Notes under the pieces: generated by a model | What the model was told of the DNA's origin: nothing | The model's input: the letters and a program-made list of their open reading frames with translations, nothing else | The model's database searches: none | Program-made: the position numbers and the translations under genes | Part shown: positions 1-7,974 of the stretch, piece after piece | Layout of the letters: each line of letters opens with the position of its first letter | How positions within the stretch are numbered: the stretch's first letter is position 1 | DNA from: Spirochaetia bacterium | GTDB lineage: Bacteria; Spirochaetota; Spirochaetia; Treponematales; Breznakiellaceae | Direction of reading: 5' to 3' | NCBI GenBank assembly: GCA_025997715.1 | Contig: BNUY01000012.1 | Span: forward strand, 1-31,820 | Length of the DNA: 31,820 bases

Positions 1-139
1 ACATTATGTGACTTATGTATACATTCACTCATGCCCCCATTATATTACATATCGGTGGGGGAACATATCCCCCACACCCCCAGCTTTACGCCCTAAAGGG
101 CGGGGAATTATACCCTTAGAGATTAAAAAAGGAACGCTC
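1..139. other. Upstream region with a GC-rich hairpin
   Basis: No gene is supported here. A perfect 7-bp inverted repeat, GTGGGGG at 55-61 and CCCCCAC at 69-75 with a 7-base loop, precedes the response regulator gene. It is not followed by a T-run, so it is not a clear terminator. The weak ribosome binding site AAGGAA lies just before the regulator start at 140. Confidence 0.35.
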
Positions 140-764
140 ATGCGGGAAGAACAAAAAATAATCCGTTTTGTGATCATCGACGATCATCCCATGACACGCC
201 GGGGTTTTGGGAATTTCCTCTCAGGCGCCGGGGGTTTTGAAATTGCCGGGGAGGCTGCTTCCCTCACCGAGGGCCGGGACTTGCTGGAAGGGATGCAGAA
301 ACTTCCGGACCTGGTTATTCTGGATATCGGCCTGGGATAACGGGCTGGATTTTATCGGCGTCATACAGAAAATCTGTGCCCGCCGGGGCGCCGCTCCCCT
401 GCCGGTCCTGGTGTATTCGGTTTTTGAAGATCCCTTTCGTATCCAGACGGCTATGCGGATGGGGGCCAGGGGGTATATATCAAAATCAGCGGACGAAGAG
501 GAACTCATCCGGGCGATTACCATCATTCTTGATGGAAAACTGTATATCGATAACCGTTTTGAATTAACGGTCCAGCGGAATCAGGATGTGTACGCCGAAT
601 TTACCCAACGGGAACGGGAGGTTCTGGCCATGATTAAGGATCATCAGGATAACGAGTTCATTGCGAATACCCTTAATATCAGTCTGCGGACCGTGGAAAA
701 CCATTTGAGTCATATCTATTATAAAACCGGGATAAAGAACCGGGAAAAATTGCTTACCCTATAG
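140..764 (+). pseudogene. NarL/FixJ-type response regulator, frameshifted
   Basis: This encodes a DNA-binding response regulator of a two-component system. The ATG at 140 follows AAGGAA. The receiver half shows the acidic pair D14-D15 (IIDDHP) and the phospho-acceptor region LVILDIG (D62), then hits a stop at 338-340. Reading continues one frame over as DNGLDFIGVIQ, through the conserved lysine in YISKSADEEEL, to a LuxR-type HTH (FTQREREVLAMI, then LRTVENHLSHIYYKTG) ending at 764. One missing G in the run CTGGGATAAC at about 333-339 would explain the break, because GGG-GAT restores DIGLGDNGLD. It is therefore a recent pseudogene or a sequencing slip. The natural partner is the NarL-type sensor kinase at 2148. 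Confidence 0.85.
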
Positions 765-821
765 AACGGGGCGGGGTGCTTCAAACGGGGATTTTAGGCG
801 TTCCAAGCTTTTATTGAGCCC

Positions 822-850
822 TTGCCCATACTCCCCATCGCCATTATAAT
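822..850 (+). promoter_or_regulatory. Promoter of the PIN toxin-antitoxin pair
   Basis: TTGCCC at 822-827 and a perfect TATAAT at 845-850 are 17 bases apart. Transcription would start near 857, just before the ribosome binding site GGAGG at 864-868 and the ATG at 874. The short leader and consensus -10 make this a credible sigma-70-type promoter. Confidence 0.55.
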
Positions 851-873
851 ATAAAGGAGTTTTGGAGGAATAT

Positions 874-1098
874 ATGATCGCAGTTAAAGCCGTATACGAT
901 GAAAGCAAGTTTGTACTGGATGAACCGGTGCCGGTAAAAGGAAAATATGAAGTGGTTATTACCTTTACCAATCCGGTCAAAAAGGACCAGCGTAAATTAC
1001 TGGAATACGCCGGTATGTTTGATACCGGTGATGTGCAATTAGTACAAGATATGATAGATGACCGGGAAAACTTTTTCAAAGACAGGCAGGAGGTATGA
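874..1098 (+). CDS. Antitoxin of a PIN-toxin pair (AF2212/DUF104-like)
   Basis: A 74-residue protein whose N-terminus, MIAVKAVYDESKFVL, has the compact beta-strand pattern of the AF2212-like (DUF104) antitoxins that accompany PIN toxins; the C-terminal half is helical and charged, as expected for the toxin-binding part. The ATG at 874 was preferred to an upstream TTG at 862 because GGAGG lies 5 bases before it. The stop overlaps the toxin start as ATGA, so the two are translationally coupled. The presumed role is to neutralise the toxin and repress the shared promoter. The family assignment rests on N-terminal resemblance and on the neighbour. Confidence 0.7.
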   Translation: MIAVKAVYDESKFVLDEPVPVKGKYEVVITFTNPVKKDQRKLLEYAGMFDTGDVQLVQDMIDDRENFFKDRQEV

Positions 1099-1598
1099 TT
1101 TTTCTCGACTCAGACACTTTATCATATTTTCTCGCAGAGAACCGCAAAATTGTTCATAGGGTTAAAGAAACTATCGAAGATGGTACTATACTCGCCATAT
1201 CTTCTGTCACCGCGTATGAAATATTAAAAGGATTGCAGTATCGTGGAAACAAAAAGAAAGCCGCCCGTTTTCAAAGCCTCCTGGAATATGTTGAGGTAAT
1301 CCCCTTTTCAATTGATGTTGTTCCCATCGCCGCAGGTATTTATGCGGAATTAAGAAAAACAGGAATAACTATTGGAGATGCGGATATTCTTATCGCGTCA
1401 ACGGTCATTGCAAACAACGGTGTATTGGTGACTAACAACGAAAGGCATTATCAAAACATACAATCAATCTCTCTGACGAATTGGTCGAAGGTGCAGGAAC
1501 CGGATCATGAGCCGGGAAACGCCGTACCCGCCGAAGATAATCACAAACCGGTCAACCAGATTGATGGGGATACGGGCAAAGATGCCGGCCCAGAGTAA
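1095..1598 (+). CDS. vapC: PIN-domain ribonuclease toxin (VapC-like) with a run-on C-terminus
   Basis: PIN-domain toxins of this class are Mg-dependent ribonucleases that stop translation. The acidic residues expected of the active site are visible: D5 and D7 in FLDSDTLSYF, E42 in AYEILKG, and D95 and D97 in IGDADILIAST. The normal family end is near residue 133 (after LTNWSK). About 34 further residues, rich in E, D, P and N, are encoded by DNA that is antisense to the last codons of the neighbouring membrane-protein gene. This suggests the module was inserted there and lost its own stop codon. The start overlaps the antitoxin stop. Confidence 0.82.
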   Translation: MIFLDSDTLSYFLAENRKIVHRVKETIEDGTILAISSVTAYEILKGLQYRGNKKKAARFQSLLEYVEVIPFSIDVVPIAAGIYAELRKTGITIGDADILIASTVIANNGVLVTNNERHYQNIQSISLTNWSKVQEPDHEPGNAVPAEDNHKPVNQIDGDTGKDAGPE

Positions 1599-2071
1599 GG
1601 GAATATTGTTCCGTAAAAGCCCCAGTTTGAAGGAGTCCTCCGGGGAGAAGGTGATTCTGATGTGGGAAAGTACCGTAAAAATAGCATAATCAATCATGCC
1701 TCCTAAAATACTGATAACAACACAGGCGGCAAGGTAGAGGAGAGCAGCAGGGAAGACAGGGTACTGATAAGGGGTTCCTTCCCGGTACCCGGCCGGCGGC
1801 GGTACATCCATACCAGAACTACTTCGGCGATGCTGCACAGGACAAAAAAATAGGTAAGCGGCGCCTCGTAGTAGAGGGATCCGCTAATGGCGATACTTAA
1901 GACCGCAGCAACTATCCCCGGGACAAGGCCTGCCGCAAAGGTAATAGCTACGGTAAACAGGGTATCAAGAAACAGGGGCAATTGAAGGACCCTTCCGGCC
2001 AGGGTGCTGAGGAAGACATTAGCCGCAGCCGACAACAGGCAAAGCAGGATTACTTTCAAGGGTGTTCTCAT
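1464..2071 (-). pseudogene. Multi-pass membrane protein, frameshifted
   Basis: Two adjacent frames together make one membrane protein of about 200 residues. The first part (2071 to about 1795) starts MRTPLKVILLCLL and has several hydrophobic segments, including FLDTLFTVAITFAAGLVPG. The second part (about 1795 to 1464) continues with AALLYLAACVVISILGG and ends IRQRD. The frames can be joined at the shared GC-rich stretch encoding YRRRP/AGYREG near 1785-1800. The FLDT...GLVPGI pattern resembles small ECF-transporter S-components or membrane sensor modules, but I cannot name a substrate. No convincing ribosome binding site precedes the ATG. The 3' end overlaps the toxin gene antisense by 135 bases. 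Confidence 0.6.
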
Positions 2072-2147
2072 TATAAAAAGTATAACGCTTGACTTGAAAT
2101 GAATAAAGACGTTTTAGTAGGGGCATGGGAAAAGTTTTTTGTCTTCT

Positions 2148-3047
2148 ATGCTCCCTCTGCTGGCCCTGGAACTGCGAGAGGCCCTGAACCAATGGCAGGA
2201 ACAGGAGGTGGAGATAGGGGACGCCATACATCTGCGCTATTTTTATCAATTCTTTATTTTCGCCGCCCTTATCGGCCTGCTTGCCCTGGCAATAGGGTTC
2301 CTGAATAGGGCGCTGGCCCGTTCCCGGGCGCGGGAGGAACAAAGCGCCGCCTTTTCACAGGCCGTAGTGCTGGCCCAGGAAAACGAACGGAGCCGGATAA
2401 GCCGGGAACTCCACGATACGGTAGCCCAGGATTTGCGGGTTCAGGCCCTGCGGATTGCCGGGATTAAGCGGACGGCGGCAGCCCCTGAGGAAACGGCGGT
2501 TTTGGAGGAGGTGGCGGCGGCCCAGCGGGGGCTGATTGATTCCATACGGATCATCTGTGACGACCTTTTTCCCCCGGACTTCCGGTATCAGGGCCTGGGA
2601 GATGCCCTGGGCCGGTTCTGCCGGGACTTTGGCAAACGCACCGGGTTAGACTGCCGCCTTACCCTTCGGGACGCTCCCCGGGGGCTCGGCGAGGCGGCGC
2701 AGCTCCAGTGTTTCCGTCTGGTGCAGGAGGCGCTGATCAATATTGAAAAACACGCCGAGGCCTCCGAAGCGGTGGTGGTTCTGCGTTGTGAGGAGGATAC
2801 CCTGTTCATCTGCATCAGCGATGACGGCAAGGGTTTTCCCCCCTCACAGGAAAATCCGGCCACCTATACCGCCGGACATTTCGGCATACGGGGAATGTAT
2901 ACCCGCGCGGCCATCCTGGGGGGCAGCCTGCGGTTTGAAAGCGAAGCGGGGGAGGGGACCATGGTGATTATCACGGCGCCGGTAAGAGGCATTATCTGTC
3001 AGGGCGCATCCTCTGATTATCGCCATACCCATACCCTTCACGGCTAA
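2148..3047 (+). CDS. HisKA_3 (NarL-type) sensor histidine kinase, probably N-terminally shortened
   Basis: This is the sensor partner for a NarL-type regulator. From the ATG at 2148 there is one clear transmembrane segment at about residues 31-53, a linker, and the dimerisation/phospho-acceptor motif ENERSRISRELHD with H89. The HATPase_c domain follows with an N-box (EALINIEKHAE), a G1 box (DDGKGF) and a G2 region (FGIRGMYTRA...GEGTMVII). The tail after GTMVIITAP is not conserved. Related kinases usually have a first membrane segment plus a periplasmic loop. Here an ATG at 2099 in another frame encodes MNKDVLVGAWEKFFVFY, which could be the lost start of that segment. The gene is probably damaged like its two upstream neighbours, though the catalytic core is intact. 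Confidence 0.85.
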   Translation: MLPLLALELREALNQWQEQEVEIGDAIHLRYFYQFFIFAALIGLLALAIGFLNRALARSRAREEQSAAFSQAVVLAQENERSRISRELHDTVAQDLRVQALRIAGIKRTAAAPEETAVLEEVAAAQRGLIDSIRIICDDLFPPDFRYQGLGDALGRFCRDFGKRTGLDCRLTLRDAPRGLGEAAQLQCFRLVQEALINIEKHAEASEAVVVLRCEEDTLFICISDDGKGFPPSQENPATYTAGHFGIRGMYTRAAILGGSLRFESEAGEGTMVIITAPVRGIICQGASSDYRHTHTLHG

Positions 3048-3178
3048 TCGGTGGTAAACAGAACCCAGGCAGCTAAAAGCCCTCGGAGCGGATCTAGAGT
3101 TTTGTCAAATTGGGGCGAAGTGTGTATAAAAAAGTAGACGTGTTATAATTTCGATTGGGGAAAGCGGCTATTTGGGGT
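3048..3178. other. Intergenic region before the SNF2 promoter
   Basis: No open frame is supported. A TATAAT at 3144-3149 has no acceptable -35 at the right distance, so I do not call it a promoter. The useful signal begins at 3179. Confidence 0.4.
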
Positions 3179-3206
3179 TTGACAATTACGCCCATCCACT
3201 TATATT
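3179..3206 (+). promoter_or_regulatory. Promoter of the SNF2/SWIM operon
   Basis: A perfect -35 TTGACA (3179-3184) is followed after 16 bases by TATATT (3201-3206). The ribosome binding site AAGGAG at 3242-3247 and the TTG start at 3253 lie downstream at normal distances, giving a leader of about 40 bases. Confidence 0.7.
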
Positions 3207-3252
3207 ATTTGAAAAGCAAAATAGAAGCATGATTTTCTGGTAAGGAGTTTTT

Positions 3253-5784
3253 TTGCAAGTTATTTTCAAACCCGAAGGATATGCCGTCGATGGCGGTGAG
3301 CTTGCCTACGCCGACATCTACAATCTGGGGTGGAGCAGCCAGACATCGGATGATCCCGGGCTAGTATACCTGTTGCGTATTGCAAGACAACTTGTCGATA
3401 TCACGAGGCGCGATCCGGATATAGAATTGACAAGAATATCAAAACGCCCTGATTCCGCTGATTTATATCCGCTTATGCAGGAGCTGCCGTTTTGTCTTGG
3501 CATGGAATTTGTAAATCTGAATTGGATTGCAAATATATATGACAACCTTGCCGCCGTGCTCAATGCGGAACTTTCAACCTTTGACGGCGCCGTGGAAGAA
3601 TACTTCAAGTCCAAGAATGAATCGCTCATTGTCAGCGGGCGTGTATTCTTCCATCTTGTGGAAACAAAAGAAGAAAAATTTCCCTTTGCTTTTATGGCGA
3701 CCTATTCAACACGGCAGAATAATACGGTCACCCATCTGCCGCTTAAAAGAGCGCTGAAGGAATTTGACGGCCAACAATCCGCACTCCTGGACTTACTCGG
3801 AACGGTAAGCCGCGCCGCTGATAAGAGCGCGCTTATCTCCGATTTGGTGGAAACAGGAGAACTATTCAGCCCGCTGAAATTTGAGCCGGGTGACGCCTAC
3901 GATTTTTTACGGGAGACGCCGCTGTATGAAGAATGCGGCATTGTCTGCCGTATCCCGAATTTTTGGAAACGTAAAGTCAAGTCGAGGCTCTCCATTTCTT
4001 TAGGCTCAAAGGAGCCCTCCGCGCTGGGTTTGCAGTCCATCATTGCGTTCTCGCCGTCGGTTTATTTTGGTGACACGGAACTGACCCGTGAAGAATTGGA
4101 AACCCTGCTTGGTGAAGAAAATGGATTGGCATTTCTCAAAGGCAAATGGGTGGAGGTCAACAAGGAACGCATAACACAGATAATTGCGGTTCTTGATAGT
4201 TTGGAAAAGCGCGGGGACATGACCTTTGCCGAGGCATTAAAGCTCCGGGCGGGCATCGTTGATCTAGAGGGTGTTTCTGATGAAATTGAAACTTCTGTTA
4301 CCAATGGCGAGTGGCTGCAAAGTGTTATGGATAAAATGATGAGCACCGCCGGAATTGCCGGAGTCCCGCCATCGAATGATTTTAAGACAAGCCTGCGCCA
4401 TTATCAGCAAACAGGACTGAACTGGTTATCTTTTATGCGCTCCATGGGGTTTGGCGCGCTTCTGGCTGATGATATGGGACTGGGAAAAACGGTTCAGGTT
4501 CTTGCATTGCTGGATATACTCAGAGAAACAAACCAAAAAACTAAAACGCTGCTGATTGTTCCGGCATCCTTGCTCAGTAACTGGCAAAAGGAAGCCGAAA
4601 AATTCACCCCCCTGCTGCGCGTTTCGATTTTGCACGGATTAAATGCAGCCCTGAATAACGATGAAGCCCAACTGTTTGTAACAACCTATGGCATGGTTTC
4701 CAAATTGACGGAACTGACACAAGTCACCTGGGATATGCTCATTTTGGATGAAGCGCAGGCTATTAAAAACCCTTCTATTAAACAAACAAAGGCAATCAAA
4801 GCGCTTAATGCCCATGCGCGCATTGCCATGACCGGCACCCCCATTGAAAATAGATTGTCAGATCTGTGGTCGATATTTGATTTTCTGAACACCGGATTGC
4901 TGGGAAGCCCGAAGGAATTCAAAACCTTCACCGGCCGTCTTAAAGAATCGCCGGAAGGTTATGCCAAGCTGCGCTCCGTAGTGTCGCCATTTATACTGCG
5001 GCGGCTAAAAACCGATACGTCCGTAATCTCTGACTTGCCTGACAAAAACGAAATGAAGCAGTATGTCAACCTTACAAAAAAACAGATCGCGCTGTACAAC
5101 GAATTGGTGAAGGATTTAGAGCAGACGTTCAGCGAACCTGAAAGTATGGCGAGTATCCAACGCAAGGGTAAAATTCTCGCCGCCATTATGAAATTCAAAC
5201 AGATATGTAATCACCCCGACCAGTATTATGGACAGGGCGCATTTGACCCCAGGATGAGCGGCAAGTTTGAAGCCCTGCAAGAAATATGTGAAACGATCCG
5301 CGATAAGCATGAGAGTGTATTAGTCTTCACGCAATTCAGAGAAATGACCGATCCGCTGAGGCGGCATCTTGAAAGCATATTTGAACGCAAGGGGCTGGTG
5401 ATCCACGGAGGCACTACACCAAAAAAACGCGGCGAGATTGTTGAGCAATTTAATTCGGAATACATTCCGTTCATGGTGCTGTCGCTCAAAGCGGGCGGTG
5501 TAGGGTTGAATCTTACCGCCGCAAACCATGTTATTCATTTTGATCGTTGGTGGAATCCTGCAATAGAAAATCAAGCGACTGACAGGGCATTTCGTATCGG
5601 GCAAACAAAAGATGTGATGGTGCATAAATTTGTGACAAGCGGCACCATTGAAGAAAAAATTGACGGCATCATTGAAAGTAAGAACAAATTGTCAAAGGAT
5701 GTTATCGCCGAAAGTTCAGGCGAAAACTGGGTGACGGAAATGTCCGACAAAGAGCTTATGAACTTGTTCGCTTTGGAGGTGTAG
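3253..5784 (+). CDS. SNF2-family DNA helicase/translocase
   Basis: An 843-residue SNF2 (Swi2/Snf2) ATPase that would translocate on double-stranded DNA. The N-terminal 350 or so residues match the architecture of bacterial SNF2 proteins with an accessory N-terminal domain. The motor follows: Walker A DDMGLGKT near residue 405, the motif II variant DEAQ near 499, MTGTPIENRLSDLW (motif III), then the C-terminal helicase lobe with GGVGLNLTAANHVI, DRWWNP and the arginine-finger motif QATDRAFRIGQ. The TTG start is supported by AAGGAG 5 bases upstream. It is 3 bases upstream of a SWIM gene, with that gene's ribosome binding site inside the 3' end of this one. Such pairs are common in bacteria. The neighbouring restriction operon hints at, but does not prove, a defence role. 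Confidence 0.93.
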   Translation: MQVIFKPEGYAVDGGELAYADIYNLGWSSQTSDDPGLVYLLRIARQLVDITRRDPDIELTRISKRPDSADLYPLMQELPFCLGMEFVNLNWIANIYDNLAAVLNAELSTFDGAVEEYFKSKNESLIVSGRVFFHLVETKEEKFPFAFMATYSTRQNNTVTHLPLKRALKEFDGQQSALLDLLGTVSRAADKSALISDLVETGELFSPLKFEPGDAYDFLRETPLYEECGIVCRIPNFWKRKVKSRLSISLGSKEPSALGLQSIIAFSPSVYFGDTELTREELETLLGEENGLAFLKGKWVEVNKERITQIIAVLDSLEKRGDMTFAEALKLRAGIVDLEGVSDEIETSVTNGEWLQSVMDKMMSTAGIAGVPPSNDFKTSLRHYQQTGLNWLSFMRSMGFGALLADDMGLGKTVQVLALLDILRETNQKTKTLLIVPASLLSNWQKEAEKFTPLLRVSILHGLNAALNNDEAQLFVTTYGMVSKLTELTQVTWDMLILDEAQAIKNPSIKQTKAIKALNAHARIAMTGTPIENRLSDLWSIFDFLNTGLLGSPKEFKTFTGRLKESPEGYAKLRSVVSPFILRRLKTDTSVISDLPDKNEMKQYVNLTKKQIALYNELVKDLEQTFSEPESMASIQRKGKILAAIMKFKQICNHPDQYYGQGAFDPRMSGKFEALQEICETIRDKHESVLVFTQFREMTDPLRRHLESIFERKGLVIHGGTTPKKRGEIVEQFNSEYIPFMVLSLKAGGVGLNLTAANHVIHFDRWWNPAIENQATDRAFRIGQTKDVMVHKFVTSGTIEEKIDGIIESKNKLSKDVIAESSGENWVTEMSDKELMNLFALEV

Positions 5785-5787
5785 TAT

Positions 5788-6498
5788 ATGGGTTGGGGTT
5801 ATTATTACCGTAAGCCATCCGTAGGGCAGCAGCGGGTGGAAGCGAAGGAAAGGCTTGAGAAACTTCGCAAAAAAAATCCGGATATGACTCCTGTCATCAT
5901 TGACGGTAATAAAATAGCCAAAACATGGTGGGGATCCTCGTGGTGTAAAAACCTTGAACGCTATGCTGATTATGATAACCGTATCGGACGCGGCCGCTCG
6001 TATGTAAGGAACGGACTTGTACTGGACTTAAATATTTCGGAGGGAATGATTACTGCGTTGGTCAGCGGCAGCAGTCTATACAAGATCACCATCAAAATAG
6101 ACAAACTCTCTGCAAAGAAGTGGAAAGACATTGCGGAGCAGTGCGCGATGCGCATTGACAGCATAGCGGCTCTTATAGAGGGAAAATTTCCGGAAGAGTT
6201 CGGCGAGATATTTATGAAGCAGGGTGATGGTTTATTTCCTACTCCAAAAGAAATTCATATGGATTGCAGTTGCCCTGATTGGGCGACCATGTGCAAACAT
6301 GTGGCGGCCGCCCTTTATGCTGTGGGTGCAAGGCTGGATACAGATCCGCTGTTATTTTTCAGCTTGCGCGGCATCGATCCATCAGAACTAATCAAGAAAT
6401 CGGTAGACGAAAAGATGAAATCCCTGCTTGCAAATGCCGGAAAAAAGTCCGACCGTGTGATTGCAAGTAAGGATATTAAACGGATTTTCGGGATATAA
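5788..6498 (+). CDS. SWIM zinc-finger protein, partner of SNF2 helicase
   Basis: A 236-residue protein with a SWIM zinc finger, seen as the exact CxCx6CxH pattern C160, C162, C169, H171 in CSCPDWATMCKHVAA. SWIM domains bind DNA or proteins. In bacteria they are often encoded next to SNF2 helicases and are thought to act with them. The N-terminal half has the TWWGSSWCKNLERYADY signature of the SWIM/SNF2-associated family. GGAGG lies 12 bases before the ATG, within the 3' end of the SNF2 gene, so the pair should be co-expressed. It ends 42 bases from the converging hsdM stop. Confidence 0.9.
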   Translation: MGWGYYYRKPSVGQQRVEAKERLEKLRKKNPDMTPVIIDGNKIAKTWWGSSWCKNLERYADYDNRIGRGRSYVRNGLVLDLNISEGMITALVSGSSLYKITIKIDKLSAKKWKDIAEQCAMRIDSIAALIEGKFPEEFGEIFMKQGDGLFPTPKEIHMDCSCPDWATMCKHVAAALYAVGARLDTDPLLFFSLRGIDPSELIKKSVDEKMKSLLANAGKKSDRVIASKDIKRIFGI

Positions 6499-6540
6499 AG
6501 ATAATGAGTGGCCATCCCCGTCCTTCCAAATTTGACTCGG

Positions 6541-7974
6541 TCAGACTCCTCCCAACTCTTTTTTAAGTTTCACAACTAAGTCATCACTTTTGCGGAATGA
6601 TTCATGGAGCATGGCAAGCAGTTCCCCGCTGGAGTATTGCTGTTCTGTTTCCGGGACGTGTGGATTCTTGATGTCCAGGTTAAAGCCGTTTTCCTGCAAA
6701 GTCTTGATCGAAACTTTCCAGGCCTGGTCATTTTCTTTACGTTTCGTCCACCATTTCTTGAGGGACGCAAACTCATCTTTCTGTATCGGCTTGGTCTTGG
6801 AATAGGCTTTTATCCCCTCGGGCAGTTTGTGTTCCCAATACCAAATCTCTTTCGTGGGCTCACCCTTGGTAAAAAAGAGCAGATTGGTAGCAACACTGGC
6901 GTAGGGCTGAAACACCGAATTGGGCAGGCGCACAATGGTGTGCAGGTTGCATTTGGTAAGCCATTCCTCCCGGATGCGGGCCTTAACCCCATCGCCGGTG
7001 AGTGAGCCGTCAGGCAGGACAATCGCCGCCCGCCCGCCGTCTTTGAGGTAACGGATCATCAGCAGCAGAAAGAGGTCTGCGCTTTCTGTGGTGCGGAAGT
7101 TAAGGGGAAAGTTAGTCTCCACCCCATCGGTCACCGATGCGCCGAAAGGCGGATTCGCCAGAATCACATCCACCCGGTCCCTGGCGCCGATGCCGGTATA
7201 TTCCCGGTTCAGGCTGTCGGTGTAGTCAATGTTCGGCGCGTCAATATCATGGAGAATAAGGTTGGTAACGCAGAGCATAAAAGGCAGGGGTTTGAACTCC
7301 AAACCATGCACGGTGTCTTCCAGTTTTTTCAAATCCCGAACGCCCTTTACATCCTGTCTGCGGATATTTTCAATGGCGCTGGTTAAGAAGCCGCCGGTTC
7401 CGCAGGCGGGGTCAAGAATCTTTTCGCCCAGCCGGGGATTGATAATTTCGGTGAGAAGCTCGGTAATTGCCCGTGGGGTGTAAAACTCTCCGTAATTACC
7501 GGCGCTTTGCAGGTCCCGCAGGATAGTTTCGTAGATGTCCCCAAAGAGGTGCCGGTCTTCGGACACATTGAAATCAATCTGGTTAAGCTGATTCAGGACT
7601 TGACGGATGATGGTACCATTTTTCATATAGTTGTTGGTGCCTTCAAATATTTCCCGTATGAGCAGCGCCCGCTTGTTGCCGGTACTCACATTGATGGCCT
7701 TGAGGCCGGGGAACAGCTTGCGATCGATGAAGTCCTTTAACTCGTCCCCGGTCATCCCTTCCGCATTGGCCGCCCAATTACGCCATTGCAGTTTGGCGGG
7801 GATTACGGATTTGTAGTCATCGTTTAAGAGTTCCAGTTCGGTGTCTTTGTCGTCGATGATTTTCAGGGTAAGCATCCAGCCGAGCTGTTCAATGCGCTGG
7901 GCATCGCCGGAGACGCCCTGGTCTTTGCGCATGATGTTTTGGAGGGTCTTGATGAGGGGGGCTAGGGATTTCAT
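6541..7974 (-). CDS. hsdM: Type I restriction-modification DNA methyltransferase subunit
   Basis: HsdM transfers a methyl group from S-adenosylmethionine to adenine N6 in the site chosen by HsdS. The 477-residue length is normal. The N-terminal helical HsdM_N region (about 1-140) is followed by the methyltransferase core: motif I DPACGTGGF at 188-196 and the catalytic motif IV NPPF at 274-277. The start at 7974 has AAGGAG 8 bases upstream. The ATGA overlap with the preceding gene is unusual, because that gene is the large NACHT protein and not hsdS. HsdM is the last gene of the operon, so full transcription through the island is needed to make the protective methylase unless an internal promoter exists. 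Confidence 0.95.
   Translation of the reverse strand: MKSLAPLIKTLQNIMRKDQGVSGDAQRIEQLGWMLTLKIIDDKDTELELLNDDYKSVIPAKLQWRNWAANAEGMTGDELKDFIDRKLFPGLKAINVSTGNKRALLIREIFEGTNNYMKNGTIIRQVLNQLNQIDFNVSEDRHLFGDIYETILRDLQSAGNYGEFYTPRAITELLTEIINPRLGEKILDPACGTGGFLTSAIENIRRQDVKGVRDLKKLEDTVHGLEFKPLPFMLCVTNLILHDIDAPNIDYTDSLNREYTGIGARDRVDVILANPPFGASVTDGVETNFPLNFRTTESADLFLLLMIRYLKDGGRAAIVLPDGSLTGDGVKARIREEWLTKCNLHTIVRLPNSVFQPYASVATNLLFFTKGEPTKEIWYWEHKLPEGIKAYSKTKPIQKDEFASLKKWWTKRKENDQAWKVSIKTLQENGFNLDIKNPHVPETEQQYSSGELLAMLHESFRKSDDLVVKLKKELGGV

Noticed and set aside
2099..2308. Short frame starting MNKDVLVGAWEKFFVFY
   Set aside because: Only the first 17 or so codons make sense, as a possible lost N-terminus of the sensor kinase; the rest is a shadow of the kinase gene, so it is not listed as a gene.
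3144..3149. TATAAT as an extra promoter before the SNF2 gene
   Set aside because: No -35 sequence lies 15-19 bases upstream, and a much better promoter follows at 3179.
3253..6498. SNF2/SWIM pair as a DISARM or Zorya system
   Set aside because: The other required genes (methylase with DUF1998 protein, phospholipase D, or ZorA/ZorB) are not present; the nearby methylase belongs to a type I system.
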